From NCBI RefSeq assembly GCF_035046505.1, contig NC_089826.1, positions 70,429,254 to 70,493,253 of the forward strand: a stretch of DNA of 64,000 nucleotides, given 5' to 3'. Below, piece by piece: positions 1 through 11,616 of the stretch (position 1 is its first letter; each line of letters starts with the position of its first letter). The stretch is from Tiliqua scincoides. Its lineage: Eukaryota; Chordata; Lepidosauria; Squamata; Scincidae. The position numbers were made by a program, and so were the translations under genes. The notes under the pieces are model-generated. The model worked only from the letters and a program-made list of their open reading frames with translations, searched no databases and had not been told where the DNA came from.

Positions 1-24
1 CCGCAGCTTCTAAGGCCAGTGCTG
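1..24. mobile_element. Right end of a CAGGGCTGGCCTTAG-type MITE cut by the window edge
   Basis: CCGCAGCTTCTAAGGCCAGT matches the right end of 23338-23660 (CCGCAGCTCCTAAGGCCAGC). Confidence 0.45.
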
Positions 25-429
25 GGTACCTGTTCTTCTTGCTAAGTACTTTCCTCTTGCTTCCCTTCTGCCTTTGCCTAACTCCACCCTCCATGGCACA
101 GGAGATGGATCTGACACTTGGGGATAAAAGATATGAGAAAAGAACTTTACAGGCTCTTTCTTTCAGTGCCAAAAATTCCAAATAAAAGAAGCATAAGCAA
201 ACCATCTATTATTCAGATAGTATATGTTATCAGCTGTCAGATATAAGGAGGTCTTGAATCCAACTCTTTTGGGGGATGCAGGGTCAACATCATTAACTAT
301 AGATCCTGTCTGGGTTTACATATAGTGCCCTTGGGCAAAGCGTCTGCCAGATACATCTCTATAGATATGCATCGCTATAGGACCAGGAGGGGGCTAACTG
401 CACACACATCAGTGATAGACAACAAGCTT

Positions 430-1110
430 TTGTTTCTCTGAAGGTTTACTGGAATTAAGCGATTAGTGTCAACTTGACACAATAACTTTTGTCTACCATG
501 CAGTAGATCATTTTGATGGTTTTATTGATGGAGTGTTGTCTAATGTAAATGGCAAGACGAAGGAGACAACGTTTTCCTGAAGAAGAAATTGAAGAAGCCA
601 TTTATAAATGTATCCTTAAAAATGACACTTTTTTGCCCTATGAAACAAACCACCATCAGGAATGAGAGTGATCTTTACTCCACTTAAGTCAATGGGCTAA
701 TGCTGCCCTGACTTCAGTGAGGTCAAGATTGCCGCCAATGATAGTAACAGGGGCAATTAAAGGGACTTTAACATTGAAAAGCAGACAGTGTGCTCATAAA
801 TTAGACCCAGAAGCAGAAAGTCTTTACATGGCAATTACAAGTTAAGCCAAAGAGAAGACCAGTTTGACAGATGTCCTTCAATAAAAATAATCCTGCCTGA
901 TAAATGGAATGGGAGGGAGGCACATGAAGCATTCTTATGTATCAAGAGGACATCCTCCAGTTCCCAATATACAAAAAAGTGACTAATTTACGAGTACTAA
1001 TCAGGCTGAAACAGCCTGACAGAAGAGTGAACTAATGTTCTAGCATTTGTAAAAACAAGATAAATACCTGCTTGATACTGAAGAAAATGGAAGGTAATGG
1101 GCTTGCGGGG
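430..1110. promoter_or_regulatory. Repeat-poor block, candidate conserved regulatory element
   Basis: About 680 bp without recognisable mobile-element sequence, AT-rich, with varied non-repetitive texture and several TAAT/ATTA and AATAAA-like motifs. It has no long reading frame. The texture resembles conserved non-coding DNA around developmental genes. Function is inferred only from position and texture. Confidence 0.3.
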
Positions 1111-1483
1111 GGGGGGGGGTTTGCATGGAGTAGTGTAGTTGTGTACAGTCTACAGATAAGGTTCCCGGATATCTGCGGGGATGGGAGTGTGAATGAACTC
1201 CCCCCCCATACTAGGGAATGCCTCTATATGTGTACAGTACATGCATAGTATACCATTTTCATGATGCAGTGACAAGTCTGAGCTCTCACCATAGAGGGAA
1301 TCAAAGCAGCCACATGTAGGCTACCCCTATCTAGGTCACTAGTTGGCAGACATGGCTCCTTCAGATAACCCTGGTGGAGAATAATGTGGGAACTGCCTCA
1401 AGTATGACCCAAAATTCTGGTTTTTGTTTGTTTCTTTGACTGTTTTGGAGGTAGTTCTGACTATCTCAGGAAGCCAGATGTAA

Positions 1484-1597
1484 TAGATGGCACCAGGATG
1501 CAGGTTGTATGCTCCCTGAGGCATCTGGTGGACCACTGTGAGATACAGGAAGCTGGACTGGATGGGCCTTTGGCAGGGCTCTTCTTATGTTCTTATG
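1484..1597 (+). mobile_element. CR1 LINE 3' end
   Basis: This fragment ends in the direct 8-bp repeat TTCTTATG TTCTTATG, the CR1-type 3' tail. It matches the four other copies in the window through the segment reading GCATCTGGTGGACCACTG. Confidence 0.75.
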
Positions 1598-1599
1598 TA

Positions 1600-4000
1600 G
1601 TTTTCTCAATTTTAAATGGATTTTTAAATGGATATTCTCTTTTGTGCCATGGCCATGGACCCATAAGAATCCAGTAATGGAGTCACAACTCCCATCCATC
1701 TCTCTTCACAATCACCGAGTTCATAAATGTACATGTATCACAGATATTCTTGCTTCTCCTGCCATAGATCTTTACATTAGTCCACTCTCCTGTCTGGTTG
1801 TTTCAGCAGCACTGTTCAATTCACTGCCACATCACAGGGAAATTCAATTAATGTGCTATTTACATTTCTGTTAGCCAGAGAAATGCCTGTAAACAAAGAT
1901 TGGAAAATTTGTAGAGATCGTTAAAAACATCTTAAACAAAAACAGAGTTGCAGTGAGCCTTTTCAGCACCTCTCTAGACACATCCATGGAATTCAACATA
2001 CAGTATTTCTGCTGACTACAGGGTTTATTTCAACAATCTGGTTGCTAGATATAAATTCATGTAACTGTGACAATGTTCTTAAAACGTGTTGCTCTAAGAG
2101 GTAGTTGGAAAAATCAGCTGATACAACTGCTCCATACTCCTTTTAATGCCATAGGGTTAAACGGCCTCCCTCTAACTGTCCTCTCCTATTTATCCAAAAC
2201 ACAAATTCACTCTCTATCTTTGGTTTAGTTCAATTTCCTGGTACACACTGAAATAGTCAATGTGCACATTTTAAAAGCTACCCATATATGAATTCAATGT
2301 CATTGATTCAAATATATTCTTCCTGTGCTATGGAAAGCTCCTTAAACATAGTGATCATGTATCACACAAATGCAATAATATTGGTTTAGTTCCCTTCTCA
2401 TCAATGAGATTACATCATGTTGTATGGAGCATCACGCACTGAGAAGCCAACCACAGGTAAGTTCATAGAAAAACAGGTTGCTGTTATAAGCTGCTTCTCA
2501 AACGGAGAATCAAATAGGGACACACAGAAAATTTGCAGGAGATAGAGTAAAATGCAGACCACATCAGTATAGCACAATTGAACATGTTGGAGAGGGCCAA
2601 ATTCTCCATGCTGCAGTTCCACTTCTACCTCAGATAGTTACTACAGTTGAAAAAAATAGAGAAATAATTACTGTAGCCCTGACTAAGGTTGCCAACCCTC
2701 CAGTATTGGCCTGGAATCTCCAGGAATTAACATCAATATTCAGATGACAATTGGAGATTTCAGCAAAGCCTCCATGAATTTCTAACATTCTGTCGTGTTC
2801 AAAAAGGGATCTCCAGTTCAGGAACTGTTTCAGTCAGAGACAGCAAACATAGCTCGGGCAACTTTTCTGTTTTTAGGCATGTACAGAATGAATAAAAGAT
2901 ATTATGCATATGCCTTGTTATGTCCTACAGACCCCAGGAGCAAACACTCCCACCCCCACAAACACAGTAATTGAAACAATCAAATCTCACCAATAGCTGC
3001 TCCTGTCACACATCATGAGAATCAGTGGTAACTATTAGAGAGTCAGAGCCTTGCCTTAAGAAGTGTTTCAGCAGCCTAACCTTTAAGATGTTTCAGTTAT
3101 TTGTATGGTGGTGCCATGAACCACACTGAAGACCCCATAAATAACCCAGGCCTTATGTTTAACACCACTGCCAGCCCACAGCATAGGTCTGCCCCAGGTG
3201 GGAGCTTATTCCATTTCACTTTGTATCTCGCTGTACCTTCTGGCAGTTCACTGAGAGGGCAGATATGCTGGTTTCAGTTATGCTAATGAGCACGTGTTGC
3301 AGCAACCAATCACTTCCAAATGCTGGAGGTGGGGTCACACTCTAGCCAGAGAAGGCAGCATTGCCTCACAGATTGGCACCCTGCCAGCAGGTCCCCAGAG
3401 TATCATTGGGAAGGCACTCTTCCCTCCCAGCCCCTGCAACCTCCTCACATGAGGCATCATGACCCTGAAAGTGTTGCAACCCATGGTTGAAGAACACTAT
3501 GGACTTCCATATACTGGGATTGGCCTTTTGGGTCAGCTGACTGACACTATTCCCAAATGGCACCATAAAAAGCTAGATCCCAGGTTTCCAAACCTGCAGT
3601 CAGAAGAGAGGGAGGGTGATTCTAAAGAGAAGGTGCCAGAGCCATAGTGTTAAAAGTCCTATCTTTTTGGCACACATATCTTTACTGAACTGTATGCTGC
3701 TTTATTCGAGGATTTCTGGATGGAACGCTTCCAAATTGTGCAAGCAACTAAACTTATGAAGCAATGTGCAGATCTGAAGTGTTCTATATTTGCCAGTTGC
3801 CGAAAGGGGGGCCAGTTGAGGCTGCAAAACTCCTCAAAGTTCAGTCCCAGGAAGGCTTTTTTTTTACCTTTTTTTTTTTAAGCCCCAAGTAGGACTTAAC
3901 CCACAGTTAAGCTCCTGGAGTGAGCCCCTGCTGGAGGAATCACAATCACTGGCAACCAACCTTTATATTTTGCAGCCATGGAGCACCTACCCTCCTAAAA
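1600..4000. other. Intergenic, little recognised
   Basis: Only a degraded repeat (about 2688-2790, GGTTGCCAACCCTCCAGTAT) was recognised. No gene, RNA gene or strong regulatory signal. Confidence 0.6.
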
Positions 4001-4014
4001 AAAAAAATTCTTCC

Positions 4015-4085
4015 TCATAGGGATTTGAACCCCTAGCCTCTGGTTCCAGAGACCAGCACTTCAGCAATTGAGCCATAAGAGCTCT
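4015..4085 (-). mobile_element. tRNA-like SINE fragment
   Basis: On the - strand AGCTCTTATGGCTCAATTGC and GGGGTTCAAATCCC give A- and B-box-like elements about 40 bp apart. It is not a functional tRNA, since no cloverleaf can be completed. Confidence 0.45.
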
Positions 4086-4321
4086 TAGGCTCAAAGTGTT
4101 TGGAACTAATACTTGAGGCACTGATGGCCACCAGCTGGGCTCAAGACCTTATATATTAGTTCTGAACACTTTAACTATAGGCTTTCCTATAACCCAATGG
4201 AGAGAGTTTCCTATAGCAGCCCTATGGAACACCTCCCCACCTAAAAAAAATGGGGTGTTTCACTCCAGCTGTGGCAGGAGTGCTTTTGCTATCAGGGAGT
4301 TCACACGGGAGGGATGGATGG

Positions 4322-4322
<1 letters not shown>

Positions 4323-4371
<49 letters not shown>
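4323..4371 (+). repeat. (TG) microsatellite
   Basis: Uninterrupted TG dinucleotide run, about 24 units. Confidence 0.95.
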
Positions 4372-4373
<2 letters not shown>

Positions 4374-4519
4374 TTATTGACTATGTCTAGTTGTATCTTA
4401 TTACTTATTTCTCCGATAAAAAATGGTTTCTAAATAAATAAATAAAAGATTAACAAGTTGTGAGTTCCTGCACCTTTTTTTTTTTTAATACAAAAAAAGC
4501 ACTGAAGAGAATTATAACT

Positions 4520-4700
4520 CTGAGTTCAAATCCATGCTCAATCATGTAGCTGCTCACTGGGCAATCTTAGACCAGTCACCACCTCTTAGCCTACCTTATC
4601 TCAGTGTAGCTGTGAGGGTAAAATGGATAACCTCCATGCATAGTGCCCTGAGCCCCTTGAAGGGATGGCAGGATACATCTGTGATAAATCCACTCATCAA
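4520..4700 (+). mobile_element. tRNA-derived SINE (accepting CACTGGG...CAGTCACC core)
   Basis: The fragment reads GAGTTCAAATCC (B box), CACTGGGCAATCTTAGACC, AGTCACCACCTCTTAGCC and a TGTGAGGGTAAAATGG tail, the order known in widespread amniote MIR-like SINEs. It lies directly before LTR-like copy 1. Confidence 0.6.
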
Positions 4701-4746
4701 ATCAGTTCTGGAACCAGAATTTGGGAGTTGCATTTACTCCAGATTT

Positions 4747-5258
4747 TTGGAGTTGATGCAACTCTGTTTGCCAGAGGGGGCAGGATGCTGTCCAGAAGGG
4801 GTCAAGCTATGGCCCAGTGAATCTGACCTTTCTACCTGTTCTCTCTGTGATCCTTGTGGGGTGTGGGCCTAACCCTTTATCCTTCTCCTCTGAGCACTTC
4901 CTCTTGTCCTCTGACCACCAACCTGTTAAGATGGGCACACCAGGGCTCTGATGCCCAGGCCATCTTGAGCACAAGGCATGCAGGGCGAGGCAGCTCTAGG
5001 GCCTTGCTATCTCTAAGTAATAGCTGAACCTCTGATCCTAATCAGGTGCTGTAAATATACACTCAATGGAACTGTAAGTAAATAACTTCTTTTCGCAGCT
5101 TTAACAAGCCATTGCCTCTTTGTCTTTTTTATTGAATAGCAGTCAGCCGGGTGAGGGAGGTTCTCTTGGGTGATACCCAAAGGGGGGGTATAGCTGCTGC
5201 TTAAGCTACTCTGCTTTCCCCCCCCCAAAGAGGAAACTATTTTTAATTTCCTCCAACA
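4747..5258 (+). mobile_element. LTR-like fossil, copy 1 (probably solo)
   Basis: About 512 bp aligning along its length to 13347-13857 in the same orientation, with homology starting and stopping abruptly at both sites. The pattern fits a solo LTR of an old endogenous retrovirus or Ty3/gypsy-like element. It is clearly degenerate and old by its divergence from the other copy. Confidence 0.45.
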
Positions 5259-6449
5259 CAGATAAGCTAAGATAAAGATGATCTTGTAAAAAAAGTGCCT
5301 CAATATCAGAGTTTGTTTCTTACTGACTGTTCCAATCCTTCTGAAACCTCATAGACACTCCTATGCTATGCCTCTGGAAGTACCAACATTAGCCAATGAT
5401 GCATTCTTCTTTTTCCCAGTTTCTTCTCAATGCACCTCAGCCACAATGAATATGTTTCTCCAATTTCATTGCAAACAGAAAGGCCTCCTTGCCTAATTTA
5501 ATCTGTTCTCCTTTGTCAAAGGCAGATGTCACTCTTACATCTGTGTCCCTCTTCAGATGCTCCCATTTCTCCCCTCTCCCCCCCCCCCCCCCCCGCAGCT
5601 GTTCCGGTTATTAGCAAAACTCCAGCAAAGAGTAATGCAGAGATCCCTCTGCTGGAAGGACTTTGTCGCATGTCCGTAGCAAAACCCATTAGTTTTCTCC
5701 TTTCTAGCATTTAAAAACACACACATGCACACAGTAGCATTTAAAAAACATTTAAAAACAAACAAACACACACACTATATATATCATATACATTGATCAG
5801 TACATTGCAAAAACATAACAACAAAATGTTGTGAAGATGAGAAGGTAAACCCATAACTTAGGGACAGCCCAACCACTGTCTAATGCCACCTCTGACCCAC
5901 CACTGCTGTCGCTGCCACACACGCAGCCCTAGCAAAAAAAAAAAACCTGGTTATTTGACGATAACCAGATTTTAAACAGACCCCCAAAATTTACCCCCCA
6001 AAATGCAGCCACTTACCTTGCACCTTCTTGCACAAACTTGTTCTTCATTTAAAAAAAAACAAAAAACAGGAAGTACAGATCATGCCTGGAACTCCCAGCA
6101 TATGCCATATTTCCTGTTTTATTTAAAGGGACTACACAAGGAAGGAGTGAGGTAAGTGTACTACTACTGCCCATACCTGGAAAAAACCATATGAATTGGT
6201 AGGGAAACAGATGATCCCACTCGCTCTGATTGTGGTGTGCTAAAGGGAGGCAGCTGCTGACTTAGGGTAAAGGTGCGCACTGACTGTTCTGTACTCCAGC
6301 ACCCTCTGCTCAATGCAAGTCACACTATTCGCATCATGGATGCACTGACCCATTGGCTGGATTGTGTTCAGTGCCTCCAAGGCACTGCAGTGGCAGTTGG
6401 ATTCGGTGGTAGTGAAGGGTGCAGAGGGTGTGGACCTCACCAGGTGACA
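5259..6449. other. Intergenic, low-complexity stretches
   Basis: C-run at 5578-5594, A/C-rich sequence at 5715-5780 and other homopolymers. No gene or classified repeat recognised. Confidence 0.6.
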
Positions 6450-6826
6450 CAGTTGGGGGCGTGGCACCACTACTGGCCAAAATTGTGAAAATCTTGGTAT
6501 TTTCAGATAATATCAACATGCTACATGTCATTTAATATGTAACTTAATGCAGAATGCAATGAAACAAACCACCTTTAAATATCTGTATTCTATCAAAAGT
6601 TATAGCTAAATAATGAGAAAAAATACAACTGCCTTATGTAACAAAAATTGGATGTCCTTAACTCAAAACTGACCAATGAGACTGATTGTTCTGAGAGCCA
6701 ATGAAGTGTTATTACGATGTAGTAGGGAACCAATAAGGTGTTGGTATGTCAGCTCTCATTTCCATGTATCAGAGCTAATACTAGAACTCTTATTCAGTTG
6801 TGTGATTGTCATCAAGTTGGCCACTG
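6450..6826. mobile_element. Partial copy of the 623-bp MITE, inverted
   Basis: The segment from about 6457 to 6826 is the reverse complement of the 12300-12690 portion, recognised by shared words such as GCAGAATGCAATGAAACAAA and GTGTTGGTATGTCAGCTCTC. The outer ends are not clear. Confidence 0.5.
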
Positions 6827-8449
6827 TTTTTTTGTTGCTTACTGATTTGTTGGGTGACCTGTTCTGTTATATATTAAAATAAAAGAATGGGAGTGAAACC
6901 AACCCTAGTGATGCCCAGTTGCAGACCTACCATTAGGTCTGATGGAGCAAATGCCCCAGGTGCTAGCCTCTAGGACCCCGCAGAAGCCTCTCTGAGGCTC
7001 CCAACAAGGTCGGGAACTGTGCTTCCAGTTTCCTGGAAGCACAGTATATAGTGTCGGGGAACCTCAGAGAGGTTTCCCCAATGCACACTCAAGTCGCATG
7101 AGGCTCCATGAGCCTCAGGTGAGTGGGGAGGGACAGATTTTTGTGTAGGGTGCTATAGCAGACATTTGCTTCGCGTGTGGGGCTGGGGAGGTCCACTGCT
7201 GGTGATGCCACTGCACTTAGGCTGCGTGTATGATATTGTAATTTATTCAATTTGCCTTTTAAAGATGCAGTACAGGATGGAGGGCACAACTCAGTATGGA
7301 ATCACAAATGTTGTATGGAAAGCCTGTTACATAACATGCAAAGCTACCATTCACACATTTGTACTTATAATGTTGCACACCTCTCTGGCTGAGAAATCCG
7401 TTCCTGACAAGTCCAACAGTGCCACTGGTGTTATCGCACTAGAATCAATCATTTTCAAAATCAGATGCAAAAGGAATTTGTTTGGCACAAGGTTTGGCTG
7501 CACCAACCACTGTGGAAATAATGCAGGCACATCAAGAACTGCTCCTGCAAGGCATAAGAGGAAAAAAATATTTTGAGCTGCTGCTAGCTTCCTCTTTCTG
7601 CTTTCTTTGTGAACTGATAACATTCCCCTGTAAGAGCAATAGAACAAACTGATTCATCAGCAGATTAACAATATGGTTCACTTACAGGAACAAAGAAAGA
7701 AGCAGAAATCAAGATTTCATTCAATTTCAAAATCTTACAAGTTACTTTGATTACATGCTGATATAGAAGGAACATCCATAATTCACTATAATCCACCAGA
7801 CTCAACAATATAGCCTAATCATCACCAGCATTGACACCGCAGGGACAGCAAGCCGCACTAAATCCTATGCTAAAATTTAGCAGGCTAGAGTGCTGCTCGA
7901 GGTAAGGGGACATTTGTCCCCTTGCCCCAGGAAAAGCCCCAGCCTGCACTATGTGCCTACTCAGACCTGTGTCTGCTAATTCAACAGCACAAGCCTGAGT
8001 TGAGCTGTGTCTGGATTTTAGGTCTTTGTGAGAGGATACAGAGTTCATGGCTGCCACTGATCCCACCCCCTCCTGGACTTGATCCACTCCTCCCCACCCT
8101 GATCCACACTCACCTGCCCTCCCTTCCCCCTTGCTGCTTGAAGCAGCTCTTACCTGCTCGAGCGCACATTCCTTCTTGCACTGGCACCTGTGGGATGGCA
8201 AGGCCTTCCCCCCAGTGCCTCCATCTTCATTGCTGTAGCAACAAGCTTTATTGCACATTTGCAACAGGTGCACTAGTGCAGCAGTCACTGCACCAGTGCA
8301 ATGGGAGAACAGGATTGTGCCATCAGTTTTACTTCTATATTTCGAACCACTTTGAGTACCAGAAAAGTGGTGAATAAATCTTTTAATTAAATAGATATTA
8401 TAAAATAAATAAAATAAATACGGTAGGGTAGTCATAAGGCTTGATTTTT
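6827..8449. other. Intergenic, fold-back-like GC-rich segment at 7830-8310
   Basis: 7830-8310 contains GAGGTAAGGGGACATTTGTC, the centre of the fold-back family, in a GC-rich context like 32812-33395. The remainder shows nothing definable. Open frames here are composition artefacts. Confidence 0.45.
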
Positions 8450-9060
8450 GCAAAATTCACTGAGGAAATAACTATTATGTATTGGCTGTATTGATGCCTC
8501 TTTTATTTGTGAGATTGAGTTTCCTCACTAATTTGATCAAATATCACATATTTGATCTGATCCATTCATACAGGCTGAGACTTCCATGTGCTGTCTGAAG
8601 AGAAGAATCAGAAATGAAAGAACATTTGGGCGTCTCATTCAGCCCAAATGACATTTCCAAGCTGGTCTCTCGCTTGGCAGTCATCCCTAGTGGGAATCAT
8701 TAACAGTCTCCTGCAAATAAAGTAATCAAAAAGAAAACTCCCCTGAAATCCTCTCTGGTGTTTAATATTTGATTCATTCCCATGTTACTGTGTGTTTAGC
8801 CTGCGGAAAAAACCAGCTTCATAGAAATGAGACAAGATGGGCCTGACAAGCGTTCCTCCCATGAATTGCTATTTCAGTACAATGGCATTTTGTTTGCTGT
8901 TTTGTTTCCCTGTCTTCTAACATTCTTTCTGACTTGGTGGTGGTGGAGGGGGGATGGAGAAGGGGAGATTTTCCTTGAAGAATGGCAAAGAATAAGAAGG
9001 AAATGTGTTCTTTAAACTTTCCAGCTTGTTTTCATCACAGCCCTTGATCGCAAGCACACA
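8450..9060. promoter_or_regulatory. Repeat-poor block, candidate conserved regulatory element
   Basis: Non-repetitive AT-rich sequence with paired palindromic words (TTTGATCAAAT and ATTTGATCTGAT near 8535-8570) and homeobox-type cores (CATTAAC, TAATCAAAA). The next recognisable repeats are well outside it. No coding potential. The regulatory role is an inference. Confidence 0.3.
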
Positions 9061-9289
9061 CTGCTATTCTCTCATTCACTCTTGATTCTCCTCTCTTGAG
9101 TTTCTGCTCACCCGTTTCCCATCATTTCGGAAAAAAAGCATTACCCTTCTTGTTACTGATTTAAAAATAAACAGAAAGAAAGAGAAACTTTGCATGCACC
9201 TCTCTCCCTCTGTAGCCTATATTAATAAATTGCATGGCAACAAACTGTATTTGTGATGGGTAGACAAAAGCCCCTTTTTCAGAACGGAG

Positions 9290-9530
9290 AAAAAGAAGGG
9301 GGACTATGGTGACTTTTAATTCTATTTGTACCGCTTGGAAATCAGGAAGGTTCCCCCCTCCCTCCACACTTCATTTTGATTTGATTATTTCGTATAGATG
9401 GGGTCTCTCGTCCCCCCTCCAGACGCGTGGTGGAAGGCCGCTGAAGCAGTTGGTCTATAGTTCCAATAATCAAATTAACTATTTGCTACAACTTTTAGGG
9501 AGAACAGCTCGTGTGTAAAAAGAACAACTC
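9290..9530. promoter_or_regulatory. Candidate enhancer with paired-class homeodomain dimer site
   Basis: A repeat-poor block about 10 kb upstream of PHOX2B that contains TAATCAAATTA at 9467-9477. This fits the TAAT-N3-ATTA (P3) palindrome bound by paired-class homeodomain dimers, the class to which PHOX2 belongs. The surrounding bases are not part of any repeat family seen here. Autoregulation is a hypothesis. Confidence 0.35.
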
Positions 9531-10724
9531 CAAACAAAAAAACCAGAGGCCTCGGAGTCAGTCAGACTCAGGGGGGAAAGGGGGGGAAACCCAGCGGGTC
9601 TTTCATCTTTAGAGGCAAATTTGAAAAAAAGAGAAAGAAATCCACAAAAGATGGGTACACTAAAACGAATGAATAAATAAATACGAAAACAGAGGGGAGA
9701 TAATCAAGTCAAGGGCATTTACTCGTGGGACTGAAAGAAGGCTGTGTGAAATGAAAAGAACAGTGGACCACAGGACTGGTGGGGTTGTTGGCACCATGAA
9801 AGGAGATTATAAGGTGGCAAGAGGATGGAGGGAAAGCAAGGCTAGAACAGGCTGCATGTGTGAGGAACAAAGAAAATACTTGTGCAAGGTGCTGGGACAA
9901 AACTATCACACCCAGCTTATTCTATGGGCTTATTTTGGTGCCTCAGCTGTGGCTCACTGGGGCCAGGAAGGGTTTTCTGAAGCCTCATGCAACAAAAATG
10001 AGGTGATAGCAATGAGGTGATACAAAAACTGAGGCAATTAAGTTTGACGTTCGAATTGCATGGAGGAAATACTGTTTGTGAATGCAGGTTTATATGAAAT
10101 TTCTCTGCATAAAGAAGACTAGCTTATCAGGGAGAAAAGTCCTAACCCAACTCTCCCCTTACTGAGATAGTTTTTGACTCACAGAGAGCCTTTTTTCCTT
10201 TATTAATGTAGGGCAGCATTTCTCAAAATGTGCTCCTAGGCGCCCTGGGCAATGGCAGGACTCCCCAAGACTGTTTAGATGTGTAAAGTGGTCTAGAGAG
10301 TGAAAAGTTTGAGTACAGCTGATATAGGGAAGCATTAAAAAAATGTGATTCCCCGGTCCTGCAATCTGAGTTCATTCTATCACCTCAGAACTCTTCCACC
10401 TCATTGTGATGTCTGTTAGAAGACCCAGCCCAGTGGCATACCTCACCACTGTGGCACCTGGGGGCACACACCTAGAAAGCATGCAGTCTCTCTGGTTCTC
10501 AGAAGCCATCAGGAGGCAGAAAATAATCACTTTCAGTTTTCGGCACATGGCCTTCCCAGCCCTCTCCAGCGTGTGTGACCTCCCCAGCCCTCAGAAACCC
10601 TCCAGAGGCAAGACAGCAGGCATGGGGGTGACAAATGCTACCTACACATCTGGCACCCAGGAACACATGGTCTCCAGGACCCTCCCCCAGTATGCCACTA
10701 ACCCAGCCTAAAGCCTCAGAAAAG
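9531..10724. other. Intergenic, nothing recognised except a hAT-like arm
   Basis: GGGCAGCATTTCTCAAAATG at about 10212 resembles a hAT-type end. No coding evidence. Confidence 0.5.
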
Positions 10725-11060
10725 CTATTTTCAATGTTTTCCTTCTCATGGCACACTGACCTCTCTATGGTCTTTACCTCTTGTCATGCCACGTCCAGCT
10801 TGCAGGAGACACTTCCAGGTTTTGCAGCTCTGTTTCTAGGACCAAAGTCTGTAGTAACAAATTATCTATCCGTCTTCCATCTTCCTCTGCCAGCTCTACC
10901 TTACAATTTGTTACTTCAGACAGTTGCCCTAGAAACAAAGCTGCAGAACCTGGAAGGAGTTTTTCAGCAATTTTCAACCACTGTGCTCCAAACTCCTGTG
11001 GCACACCTGAGGACCTTTCGTGGCACGCCAATGTGCCATGGCACACCAGTTGAAAATTAC
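10725..11060. mobile_element. hAT-like fold-back element
   Basis: The ends read TTTTCAATG...CATGGCACACTGACC and GTGCCATGGCACACCAGTTGAAAA, as in hAT-type inverted ends. Inside is a 52-bp inverted repeat (10812-10863 and 10905-10956) separated by 41 bp. Non-coding in spite of open frames across it. Confidence 0.55.
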
Positions 11061-11141
11061 TACCTTAGAAGAAGGGGAGGTTTTCTCTTCCTTAGAGGCT
11101 GCCACTGCTACAAACTGGATACAAAGGGCAATGGGGGACTT

Positions 11142-11321
11142 TGGGCCCAATCCCATCCAATTTCCCAGTGCCGGTGCAGTCATGCCAATGAGGCATGCGC
11201 TGCATCCTGTGTTGGGAAGGCAGTCACAGAGGCCTCTTCAAGGTATGGGAACATTTGTTCCCTTACCTCTGGGCTGCATTGTGGCTGCACCAGTGCTGGA
11301 AAGTTGGATAGGATTGGGCCC
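11142..11321. mobile_element. Fold-back MITE (GGGCCCAATCC family), copy A
   Basis: The 180-bp unit begins GGGCCCAATCCCATCCAA and ends TTGGATAGGATTGGGCCC, with a central palindrome around AAGGTATGGGAACATTTGTT. The whole unit can fold on itself. It is the best preserved copy in the window. Confidence 0.7.
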
Positions 11322-11438
11322 TTCCATTCCTATAAATTGGACAGGAATTCAATTTTGCTTATGCTTGTACACCTTGTTACCCACCAAGCCAAATGCATCC
11401 TACCAGCCATACACAGTCACTCATCAGGGCCTCACTAA

Positions 11439-11616
11439 GGGTCCAATCCTATTCAAATTTCCAGCACCAATGCAGCCATGTCAATGGGGCGATCGCTGCA
11501 TTCTTGGGTGAGATAGCAGTCATGGAGGCCTCCTCAATGTAAGGGGACATTTGTTCCCTTACTTTGGGGCTGCATTGCGGCTGCATCAGTGCTGGGAGGT
11601 TGGATAGAATTGAGTC
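11439..11616. mobile_element. Fold-back MITE (GGGCCCAATCC family), copy B
   Basis: It starts GGGTCCAATCCTATTCAAA and ends GTTGGATAGAATTGAGTCC, with the same centre GTAAGGGGACATTTGTTCCC. It lies 117 bp after copy A. Confidence 0.65.

Noticed and set aside
4015-4085. Possible tRNA gene
   Set aside because: Only A- and B-box-like words are present; no complete cloverleaf or acceptor pairing, so it is a SINE fragment.
7815-8453. Open frame of 212 codons on -
   Set aside because: GC-rich fold-back-like DNA; the translation has no recognisable domain.
10635-11438. Open frame of 267 codons on +
   Set aside because: It crosses a hAT-like fold-back element and a fold-back MITE; no domain or family resemblance.
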